Below are positions 1 to 5,229 of a DNA stretch of 5,229 nt, piece after piece (position 1 is the first letter of the stretch; the number at the start of each line of letters is the position of its first letter). A model generated the notes under the pieces. It worked only from the letters and a program-made list of their open reading frames with translations. It had not been told where the DNA came from and ran no database searches. Source of the stretch: an uncultured Eubacteriales bacterium (GTDB lineage: Bacteria > Bacillota > Clostridia > Oscillospirales > Oscillospiraceae); the NCBI GenBank assembly GCA_900321335.1, contig ONVR01000063.1, forward strand, positions 1-5,229, read 5' to 3'. A program made the translations under genes and the position numbers.

Positions 1-441
1 GACGAGGACGTGGCAGCCGTTGTGGATATTCTCAGCGACAAGTACGGCCCTCTTGAGCCGGACACGGCCCTGGTCTTCATGGGCCACGGCACCACCCACT
101 ACGTCAACACGGTGTACGCCGCCCTGGACTACCGCTTCAAGGACCGGGGCTATGAGAACCTGTACATGGGCACCGTGGAGGCCTATCCCGCCCTGGAGAA
201 CGTGCTCGGGATGATCCGGAGCCGTCCGGAGATCAAAAAGGTGGTCCTGACGCCCTTTATGATCGTGGCCGGGGATCACGCCAAAAACGACCTCTCCGGA
301 GACGAGGAGGATTCCTGGAAGAGCGTGTTCACGGCGGCGGGCTATGAGGTGCGCTGCGAGCTCAAGGGCATCGGCGAGTTCGACGAGATCGCAAAGATCC
401 TGGTGGACCACGCGAAACAGGCGGAACAGAAAAACGTATAA
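1..441 (+). CDS. cbiK: Sirohydrochlorin cobaltochelatase CbiK, 3' part (5' end outside window)
   Basis: This is the C-terminal 146 residues of a class II (ATP-independent, single-subunit) chelatase. It inserts Co2+ into sirohydrochlorin, the committing step of the anaerobic cobalamin route. Seen: GHGTTH with His at visible residue 29, VEAYP with Glu at residue 60, and AGDHAKND with His at residue 93. Their spacing (31 and 33 residues) matches the two metal-binding histidines and the glutamate known in Salmonella and Desulfovibrio CbiK. The DSWK motif after the second His is also typical. The frame is open from the first base and the GTG at 10 is internal, so the true start lies upstream. Salmonella CbiK is about 264 residues, so roughly 45% is missing, and a signal peptide (some CbiK are periplasmic) cannot be judged. 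The gene ends in TAA 34 nt before cbiL. The related heme or siroheme chelatases are less likely given the CbiK-specific motifs and the neighbours. Confidence 0.95.
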   Translation, partial: DEDVAAVVDILSDKYGPLEPDTALVFMGHGTTHYVNTVYAALDYRFKDRGYENLYMGTVEAYPALENVLGMIRSRPEIKKVVLTPFMIVAGDHAKNDLSGDEEDSWKSVFTAAGYEVRCELKGIGEFDEIAKILVDHAKQAEQKNV

Positions 442-462
442 ATCATACACATACAGACGAAA

Positions 463-470
463 GGCGGAAG
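463..470 (+). promoter_or_regulatory. Ribosome binding site of cbiL (supports GTG start)
   Basis: The purine-rich stretch GGCGGAAG ends 5 nt before the GTG at 476. It is an imperfect Shine-Dalgarno match, but it is the only candidate in the short gap after cbiK. It supports GTG 476 over an ATG far upstream inside cbiK. Confidence 0.6.
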
Positions 471-475
471 AAAAC

Positions 476-1165
476 GTGAGAGGAAAACTTTACGGCATCG
501 GAGCGGGCCCGGGAGACCCGGAGCTTATGACGGTCAAGGCCATCCGGTGCTTGGAACAGTGCGACGTGGTGGCAGTGCCCGACGCGGACAAGGGCAGCAG
601 CACCGTGTATCAGATCGTCCGGCAGGCCTACCCCGCCATTGAGGACAAGCCAACCTTTACGGTGGTCATGCCCATGACCCACGACCTGGAGAAGCTGCGC
701 AAGAACTACCGGGCGGCGGCGGATCTGGTGGAGAGCTATCTGGATCAGGGCAAGACCGTGGGCTTTATCACCCTGGGAGACCCCACTGTGTACTCCACCT
801 ACATGTACGTCCACAAGCTGGCCCTGGCCGACGGCTACGAGGCCGCCATCATCCCCGGCATCACCTCCTTCTGCGCCGCGGCGGCACGGCTGAACATCAG
901 CCTGTCCGAGCGGGCGGAGATGCTCCACGTGATCCCCTCCAGCCACGGGGTGGAGGAGGCCCTCCGGCTCCCCGGCACCAAGGTGCTGATGAAGGCCGGC
1001 AGCAAGATCAAGGCCGTCAAGGAGGCCCTTGTGGCCTCCGGCAAAAACGTGCAGGCGGTCATCAACTGCGGCATGGAGGGGGAGCAGGTCTGCCGCACGG
1101 CACAGGAGATCCCGGACGACGCGGGATACTTCTCTTTGATCATCGTGAAGGACAGAAAAGACTGA
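476..1165 (+). CDS. cbiL: Cobalt-factor II C20-methyltransferase CbiL
   Basis: This SAM-dependent methyltransferase adds the C20 methyl group to cobalt-factor II, giving cobalt-factor III, and acts directly after CbiK. The protein is 229 residues, close to the roughly 237 usual for CbiL. The N-terminal tetrapyrrole-methylase motif GIGAGPGDPELMTVKA is at residues 7-22, the SAM-loop motif TLGDPTVYST at 99-108, and IPGITSF at 126-132. The CbiL/CobI-like features VPDADKGSSTVY (34-45) and VMPMTHD (64-70), before the GDP motif, separate it from CbiF and CbiH. The start is taken as GTG 476, because it lies 6 codons before the GIGAG motif and just after a purine-rich site. An in-frame ATG at 344 would put about 44 unrelated residues inside cbiK. 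It ends in TGA, followed by a 39-nt gap containing a small hairpin. Confidence 0.93.
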   Translation: MRGKLYGIGAGPGDPELMTVKAIRCLEQCDVVAVPDADKGSSTVYQIVRQAYPAIEDKPTFTVVMPMTHDLEKLRKNYRAAADLVESYLDQGKTVGFITLGDPTVYSTYMYVHKLALADGYEAAIIPGITSFCAAAARLNISLSERAEMLHVIPSSHGVEEALRLPGTKVLMKAGSKIKAVKEALVASGKNVQAVINCGMEGEQVCRTAQEIPDDAGYFSLIIVKDRKD

Positions 1166-1167
1166 AC

Positions 1168-1184
1168 CGTCCGGCTTGCGGACG
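1168..1184 (+). other. Small perfect hairpin between cbiL and cbiF
   Basis: CGTCCG (1168-1173) and CGGACG (1179-1184) form a perfect 6-bp GC-rich stem around a 5-nt loop, GCTTG. It starts 3 nt after the cbiL stop and ends 6 nt before the cbiF Shine-Dalgarno. No T-run follows, so it does not look like an intrinsic terminator. It could shape mRNA stability or translation of the flanking genes, or be chance in GC-rich DNA. Confidence 0.45.
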
Positions 1185-1190
1185 CGAAAT

Positions 1191-1196
1191 AAGGAG
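1191..1196 (+). promoter_or_regulatory. Strong ribosome binding site of cbiF
   Basis: AAGGAG, a near-consensus Shine-Dalgarno, sits 8 nt before the ATG at 1205. It is the clearest ribosome binding site in the window. cbiF therefore probably initiates independently, unlike the overlapping genes after it. Confidence 0.8.
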
Positions 1197-1204
1197 AGTT
1201 TGCT

Positions 1205-1963
1205 ATGGTACATTTTGTTGGCGCCGGTTCCGGCGCGCCGGATCTGATCACCGTCAGGGGGCAGAAGCTGCTCAGCGAGGCGGACCTGGTCATTTACGCC
1301 GGATCCCTGGTGAATCCGGCTCTGCTGGAGAATACCAAAGAGGGCTGTGAGATCTACGACAGCGCGAAAATGACCCTGGAGGAGGTCACCGAGAAGATGT
1401 TTGCGGCGGAGGCCGCCGGAAAGATGACCGTGCGCCTTCACACCGGAGACCCCTGCGTTTACGGGGCGATCCGGGAGCAGATGGACATCCTGGATACCAA
1501 AGGGATCGCCTACGACGTCTGCCCCGGGGTGAGCGCCTTCTGCGGCGCGGCCTCGGCGCTGAATCTGGAGTACACCCTCCCCGGCATCAGCCAGAGCGTG
1601 ATCATCACCCGCATGGCGGGCAGGACCCCCGTGCCGGAGAAGGAGTCCATCGAGTCCTTTGCCGCCCACGGGGCAACCATGGTCATCTTTTTGAGCACGG
1701 GCATGCTGGAGGAGCTCTCCGAGCGCCTGATCGCCGGCGGCTACAGGCCGGACACCCCCGCGGCCATCGTGTATAAGGCCACCTGGCCGGACCAGAAGAC
1801 CTTTGTCTGCACCGTGGCCACCCTGGCCAAGACGGCCCGGGAAAACCACGTCACCAAGACGGCGCTCATGCTGGTGGGCGACAGCATCGCCCAGGGCAAC
1901 TACGACCGCTCCAAGCTCTACGATCCGGGCTTTACCACGGAGTTCCGCCAGGCGACGAAATGA
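1205..1963 (+). CDS. cbiF: Cobalt-precorrin-4 C11-methyltransferase CbiF
   Basis: This cytoplasmic SAM-dependent enzyme transfers a methyl group to C11 of cobalt-precorrin-4, giving cobalt-precorrin-5A, the substrate of the next gene product, CbiG. The 252 residues fit the family (about 250-260). Visible motifs are GAGSGAPDLITVRG (6-19), the CbiF/CobM hallmark YAGSLV (31-36), LHTGDPCVYGAIREQMD (78-94, SAM loop) and CPGVSAF (106-112). A long C-terminal domain carries VYKATWPDQ. YAGSLVNP with LHTGDP...GAI distinguishes it from CbiL, CbiH and CysG-type C2/C7 methylases. The Ser-Gly-Ala-Pro in the first motif differs from the textbook PGDP form; from memory this is common in clostridial CbiF. ATG 1205 is fixed by AAGGAG 8 nt upstream. 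The TGA overlaps the cbiG ATG by 4 nt (ATGA), implying translational coupling. Confidence 0.95.
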   Translation: MVHFVGAGSGAPDLITVRGQKLLSEADLVIYAGSLVNPALLENTKEGCEIYDSAKMTLEEVTEKMFAAEAAGKMTVRLHTGDPCVYGAIREQMDILDTKGIAYDVCPGVSAFCGAASALNLEYTLPGISQSVIITRMAGRTPVPEKESIESFAAHGATMVIFLSTGMLEELSERLIAGGYRPDTPAAIVYKATWPDQKTFVCTVATLAKTARENHVTKTALMLVGDSIAQGNYDRSKLYDPGFTTEFRQATK

Positions 1964-2982
1964 AACTGGGGATCATCGCCTTTACCGGACGGGGCGGCCA
2001 TCTGGCCAAACGTCTGGGCGTTGCCCTGACGGATCTCGGCCATGAGGCGCGGGCATACTGCTTTTACAAATACGCCGAGGCCTGCGGCCTGGAGAGCGTG
2101 CAGAGCGCGAAGCAGTGGGCTTCCGAGCAGTTTTCCCGGTGCGACGGGCTCGTGTTCGTCTCCGCAACGGGGATCGCCGTGCGGACCATCGCCCCGCTGG
2201 TGGACAGCAAACGGACGGATCCGGCGGTGGTGGTGGTCGACGAGGCGGGGCGGTTTGCCATCTCCCTGCTCTCGGGCCACATCGGCGGGGCCAACGAGCT
2301 GACCCAAACGGTGGCGGAGGCCATCGGCGCCATTGCTGTGGTGACGACCGCCACGGACGTGAACGGCAAGATCGCCATTGACGTATTCGCGGAGAAAAAC
2401 GACCTGTTCATCACCTCCATGGCCATGGCCAAGGAGGTCTCCGCCGCCGTGCTGGCGGGGGAACAGATCGGCTTTTTCTGCGACTACGAGACTCATGGGG
2501 CGCTGCCCCCGTACTTTACGAGGGACCGGGCACAGCGGATCAACGTCCGGGTGGGCTTTGCCCCCCGGCAGGCGGGCACCCTCGTGCTCTGCCCCCGGGA
2601 TCTGACCCTGGGGATCGGCTGCAAAAAGGGAACGGCCGCGGAGGACATCGCCGGGGCCGCAGCGGATTTTCTGGCGAAAAACAACGTGCCCCGGGCCTGT
2701 GTGGCCCGCTGCGCCTCCGTGGATCTGAAGGCCCGGGAGGCAGGGCTTCTGGCCTTCTGCCGGGAGGCGGGGCTGGAGATCCGCTTTTACACCGCCGAAG
2801 AGCTCAACGAGCTGACCGGGGATTTTTCCCGCTCTGCCTTCGTGGAGAAGACGGCGGGAGTGGACTGCGTGTGTGAGCGCGCCGCCGTAAAAAACGCCGG
2901 CGGCGGGCTTTTGATCGAAAAAACAAAATATCCGGGCATAACGCTTGCGTTGGCAGGAGGAAAAGAGAGGATAGAATTTTGA
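1960..2982 (+). CDS. cbiG: Cobalt-precorrin-5A hydrolase CbiG
   Basis: CbiG opens the delta-lactone of cobalt-precorrin-5A and expels the C20 carbon with its methyl group as acetaldehyde, giving cobalt-precorrin-5B. It is specific to the anaerobic pathway. The 340 residues match the full-length three-part protein (about 350 in Salmonella). The N-terminal domain has AFTGRG (7-12), SATGIAVRTIAP (68-79) and LSGHIGGANELT (104-115). A middle region spans roughly 135-215. The C-terminal CbiG domain starts with LGIGCKKGT (217-225) and carries IEKTKYPGITLALAGGKERI near its end. The two conserved N-terminal signatures make the call secure. ATG 1960 overlaps the cbiF stop. Only a weak AGG (1950-1952) lies before it, so expression probably depends on ribosomes finishing cbiF. 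Its TGA overlaps the TTG of cbiH. No truncation or frameshift is seen. Confidence 0.95.
   Translation: MKLGIIAFTGRGGHLAKRLGVALTDLGHEARAYCFYKYAEACGLESVQSAKQWASEQFSRCDGLVFVSATGIAVRTIAPLVDSKRTDPAVVVVDEAGRFAISLLSGHIGGANELTQTVAEAIGAIAVVTTATDVNGKIAIDVFAEKNDLFITSMAMAKEVSAAVLAGEQIGFFCDYETHGALPPYFTRDRAQRINVRVGFAPRQAGTLVLCPRDLTLGIGCKKGTAAEDIAGAAADFLAKNNVPRACVARCASVDLKAREAGLLAFCREAGLEIRFYTAEELNELTGDFSRSAFVEKTAGVDCVCERAAVKNAGGGLLIEKTKYPGITLALAGGKERIEF
2965..2970 (+). promoter_or_regulatory. Ribosome binding site of cbiH (supports TTG start)
   Basis: GAGAGG lies 8 nt before the TTG at 2979, inside the 3' end of cbiG. A better consensus, AGGAGG, sits at 2955-2960, but its 18-nt spacing to the TTG is too long for efficient use. 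No ATG or GTG in the cbiH frame lies at a better distance, so TTG 2979 is preferred. Confidence 0.6.
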
Positions 2983-3707
2983 GTAAAGTGATCGTCGTGG
3001 GCATCGGCCCGGGAGAATACGAACAGATGACCGTCAAGGCGGTCAACGCCCTCAACAGCTGCGACACCATCGTGGGCTACACGGTCTACGTGGATCTGGT
3101 CCGGGAGCATTTTGCCGGCAAGGAGATGCTCACCACCCCCATGCGCAAGGAGACCCAGCGCTGTGAGATGGCCTTTGAAGAGGCGGCCAAGGGCAAGACC
3201 GTTGCCATGATCTGCTCCGGCGACGCCGGGGTATACGGTATGTCCGGCCTGATCTACGAGGTGGGAGAAAAGTATCCCGGCGTGGAGGTGGAGGTGGTCT
3301 CCGGCGTGACGGCGGCCCTCAGCGGCGGCGCCGTGCTGGGCGCGCCGCTGATGCATGATTTTGCCGTCATCAGCCTCAGCGACCTGATGACCCCCTGGGA
3401 GAAGATCGAAAAGCGGCTTGCCGCCGCGGGAGAGGCGGATTTCTCCATCTGCCTGTACAATCCCTCCAGCAAAAAGCGGGCCGACTATCTCCGGAAGGCC
3501 TGTGACATCCTGCTGCGCTACCGCTCACCGGAGACGGTCTGCGGCACCGTGTCCTACATCGGCCGGGAGGGGCAGGCGGGAACGATCTACACCCTGGCCC
3601 AGCTTCGGGACACCCAGGTGGATATGTTCACCACCGTGTTTATCGGCAATTCCCAGACCAAGGTCATCGGCGGCAAGATGGTAACCCCCAGAGGATATCA
3701 GGTATGA
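2979..3707 (+). CDS. cbiH: Cobalt-factor III C17-methyltransferase (ring contraction) CbiH
   Basis: CbiH methylates C17 of cobalt-factor III and drives contraction of the macrocycle with formation of the delta-lactone, giving cobalt-precorrin-4. The 242 residues match the short CbiH/CobJ form. There is no C-terminal iron-sulfur extension like that of Bacillus megaterium CbiH60. Motifs are VGIGPGEYEQMT (7-18), DTIVGYTVYVD (29-39, a CbiH hallmark), CSGDAGVYGM (79-88, SAM loop), VSGVTAA (107-113), SLSDLMTPWE (132-141) and YNPSSKKR (160-167). The last two are diagnostic for CobJ/CbiH. The start is TTG 2979 within a TTGA overlap with the cbiG stop. The VGIGPG motif sits only six residues in, so a later start would delete it. 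Upstream purine-rich sites lie in cbiG. The TGA stop overlaps the next ATG by 4 nt. A rare start codon plus coupling may lower or tie its synthesis to cbiG. Confidence 0.94.
   Translation: MSKVIVVGIGPGEYEQMTVKAVNALNSCDTIVGYTVYVDLVREHFAGKEMLTTPMRKETQRCEMAFEEAAKGKTVAMICSGDAGVYGMSGLIYEVGEKYPGVEVEVVSGVTAALSGGAVLGAPLMHDFAVISLSDLMTPWEKIEKRLAAAGEADFSICLYNPSSKKRADYLRKACDILLRYRSPETVCGTVSYIGREGQAGTIYTLAQLRDTQVDMFTTVFIGNSQTKVIGGKMVTPRGYQV
3690..3694 (+). promoter_or_regulatory. Ribosome binding site of the cbiJET fusion
   Basis: AGAGG lies 9 nt before the ATG at 3704, inside the last codons of cbiH. Together with the ATGA overlap it supports this start for the fusion gene. Confidence 0.55.
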
Positions 3708-5229
3708 GCCGCCGGATCCTCGTCTTTTCCGGCACCACCGAGGGGAAAAACGTGGCCCTCACCCTGGCCCGCCGGGGCTGGCAGGTGGAGATGTGTGTGG
3801 CCACTGAATACGGCGAAAAGGTCCTGCCGGAGCATGCGGGCGTAAACGTCCGGGTGGGCCGGCTGGAGCAGAGCGCCATGGAAGAGCTGATCCGGGGGGA
3901 GGGCTTTGCCCAGGTCATCGACGCCACCCACCCCTACGCCGCGGTGGTTTCGGAAAACATCAAAAGCGCCTGTGACGCCGCGGGCGCGGAGTATCTGCGG
4001 CTGCTCCGGGGCAGCGTCAGCTACGACGGGGTGGTGGAGGTGGCGGACGTGTCCGCCGCCGTGGACTTTCTCAACACCGTGGAGGGAAACGTCCTGGTGA
4101 CGACCGGCAGCAAGGAGCTGGCGGCCTTCACCCAGGTGGAAAACTACAAAGAGCGGATCTTTGCCAGGGTCCTGTCCACGGCGGAGGTGTGCCGGAAATG
4201 CGCCGAGCTGGGCTTTGAGGGAAAAAACCTCTTTGCCATGCAGGGCCCCTTCAGCGAGGAGATGAATACCGCCATGCTCCGGCAGGTGGGGGCCAAGTGG
4301 CTCGTCACCAAGGAGTCCGGCGCCAGCGGCGGCTTCGAGCAGAAGCTCTCCGCTGCCCGGAAGGCCGGGGCCCGGGTGGTGGTGATCCGACGGCCCACCC
4401 AGGAGACGGGATACGATCTGTCGGAGCTGCTGACCCGACTGACGGGGAGTCCCGCCGACAAGACCGTGTATCTGGTGGGCATCGGCATGGGCGGCTACAC
4501 GGGCATGACCCTGGAGGCCATCCATGCCTTTGAGAGCGCCGAGCTGATCATCGGCGCCGGCAGAATGCTGGAGGCGGTGGCTGCCTTCGGCAAAAAAACT
4601 GTCAGCGAGTACCGCTCCGACGCCATCGTGCAGACCATTCTGGACACGGACGCGGCCACGGTGGCCGTGGCCCTCTCCGGGGACGTGGGCTTTTACAGCG
4701 GAGCCAGCCTGCTCCGGGAAAAGCTCGCCGGCCGGGAAAACGTAAGCGTCAAAAGCGTGTGCGGGATCTCCAGCGTGGTGTACCTGTGCGCCAGGATCGG
4801 CATGCCCTGGCAGGACGTGCACGTGATGAGCATGCACGGCCGGGCGGAGAATCTGATCCACGCGGTCCGGACCCACGAAAAGACCTTTGCCATCACCTCC
4901 AACGCCAGGGGCGTCCGGGAGCTTCTCACCTCCCTGACGGACTGCGGTCTGGGACAGATGCAGGTCTATATCGGCGGCAGCCTGAGCTACCCGGAGGAGC
5001 GGATCTTCTCCGGCACGGCGGAGCAGCTGCTGGCGGGGGACCTGCCGGAGCTGTGCAGCGTGCTGATCTGCAACCCCGGCGCGGCGGAGGCCGTGGTCAC
5101 CCAGGGCCTGCCGGATGACGCCTTTACCCGGGCCGACGTGCCCATGACCAAGGAGGAGGTCCGGTGCGTGAGTCTGGGAAAACTCCGGCTGACGAAAAAC
5201 GCCGTGGTCTACGACATCGGCGCCGGCAC
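3704..5229 (+). CDS. cbiJET: Fused cobalt-precorrin-6A reductase / C5-methyltransferase / C15-methyltransferase (CbiJ-CbiE-CbiT), 3' end outside window
   Basis: One open frame of 508 visible residues runs to the window end without a stop. Residues 1-250 are CbiJ, the NAD(P)H-dependent cobalt-precorrin-6A reductase: FSGTTEG (8-14), DATHPYA (73-79), TTGSK (133-137), MQGPF (179-183), TKESGASGGF (202-211), VVVIRRP. From about 253, CbiE, the C5-methyltransferase, begins with KTVYLVGIGMGG and continues with LSGDVGFYS (324-332) and VCGISSV. From about 471, CbiT, the C15-methyltransferase and C12-acetate decarboxylase, begins: VPMTKEEVR (479-487), SLGKLRL, then VYDIGAG (502-508), its SAM motif I, where the window cuts. 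CbiE-CbiT fusion is the known CobL arrangement; CbiJ in front is the less usual part. The CbiJ-CbiE linker is under ten residues and no ATG lies at the junction; GTG 4466 is the only obvious internal start. ATG 3704 overlaps the cbiH stop. Cytoplasmic, and probably translated by coupling. Confidence 0.92.
   Translation, partial: MSRRILVFSGTTEGKNVALTLARRGWQVEMCVATEYGEKVLPEHAGVNVRVGRLEQSAMEELIRGEGFAQVIDATHPYAAVVSENIKSACDAAGAEYLRLLRGSVSYDGVVEVADVSAAVDFLNTVEGNVLVTTGSKELAAFTQVENYKERIFARVLSTAEVCRKCAELGFEGKNLFAMQGPFSEEMNTAMLRQVGAKWLVTKESGASGGFEQKLSAARKAGARVVVIRRPTQETGYDLSELLTRLTGSPADKTVYLVGIGMGGYTGMTLEAIHAFESAELIIGAGRMLEAVAAFGKKTVSEYRSDAIVQTILDTDAATVAVALSGDVGFYSGASLLREKLAGRENVSVKSVCGISSVVYLCARIGMPWQDVHVMSMHGRAENLIHAVRTHEKTFAITSNARGVRELLTSLTDCGLGQMQVYIGGSLSYPEERIFSGTAEQLLAGDLPELCSVLICNPGAAEAVVTQGLPDDAFTRADVPMTKEEVRCVSLGKLRLTKNAVVYDIGAG

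Noticed and set aside
344..475. N-terminal extension of cbiL from ATG 344
   Set aside because: The extra residues are Arg/Ser/Trp-rich, lie out of frame inside cbiK and match nothing in the CbiL family. GTG 476 places the GIGAG motif at the expected distance.
1168..1200. Intrinsic terminator between cbiL and cbiF
   Set aside because: The stem is only 6 bp and is followed by CGAAATAAGG instead of a T-run. The next gene has its own strong ribosome binding site and belongs to the same pathway.
1220..1261. GAGSGAP instead of GAGPGDP in CbiF as a possible catalytic defect
   Set aside because: All other CbiF signatures are intact, and from memory this variant is common in clostridial CbiF, so it looks like normal family variation.
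443..1849. Long open frame on the - strand (468 codons) opposite cbiL and cbiF
   Set aside because: It is the mirror of two well-supported genes in GC-rich DNA with strong third-position G/C bias. The translation is rich in Gly, His, Asp and Val, has no recognisable domain, and spans the gap between two real genes.
497..3050. Short DNA similarity between the starts of cbiL and cbiH (both encode GIG..PG....MTVKA)
   Set aside because: It is explained by the shared N-terminal SAM-binding motif of paralogous tetrapyrrole methylases plus similar codon use. It does not look like a recent duplication or a repeat element.
431..4745. Recurrent AAAACGT-like strings in otherwise GC-rich DNA
   Set aside because: Most occurrences fall in frame as Lys/Glu-Asn-Val codon runs, with AAA and AAC codons. 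They are not spaced or oriented like operators or repeats.
3698..4876. Long open frame on the - strand (392 codons) opposite the cbiJ and cbiE parts of the fusion
   Set aside because: It is a GC-codon shadow of the real gene, with low-complexity His/Gly-rich composition and no known motif.

Overview
The window is a single-direction stretch of an anaerobic (early cobalt insertion) cobalamin corrin-ring operon, all on the + strand. Its order is cbiK (3' part) - cbiL - cbiF - cbiG - cbiH - a fused cbiJ-cbiE-cbiT gene (5' part). Both outer genes are cut by the window edges. There is almost no non-coding DNA: two short gaps of 34 and 39 nt, then three successive 4-nt stop/start overlaps. No gene-free stretch exceeds 40 bases. 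I see no RNA gene, mobile element, CRISPR array or terminator.

Organism: by eye the DNA is GC-rich, with strong G/C preference at third codon positions. It has good AGGAG-type ribosome binding sites and GTG and TTG starts. The proteins resemble those of Clostridia, and a CbiK-type cobaltochelatase is used. Together this suggests a high-GC anaerobic Firmicute, for instance of the Oscillospiraceae type. This is an inference from style and protein flavour, not a database match.

How the genes work together: CbiK inserts cobalt into sirohydrochlorin (factor II). CbiL methylates C20 to give cobalt-factor III. CbiH methylates C17 and contracts the ring (cobalt-precorrin-4), and CbiF methylates C11 (cobalt-precorrin-5A). 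CbiG opens the lactone and releases the C20 carbon as acetaldehyde (cobalt-precorrin-5B). CbiD, not in the window, methylates C1. CbiJ then reduces cobalt-precorrin-6A, CbiT methylates C15 and decarboxylates, and CbiE methylates C5, giving cobalt-precorrin-8. The last three steps are carried by one polypeptide here. CbiD, CbiC and CbiA would be needed to reach cobyrinate diamide and presumably lie outside the window.

The most notable item is the apparent CbiJ-CbiE-CbiT triple-domain fusion. Otherwise the region is a well-understood biosynthetic operon, and I do not see an undescribed system in it.
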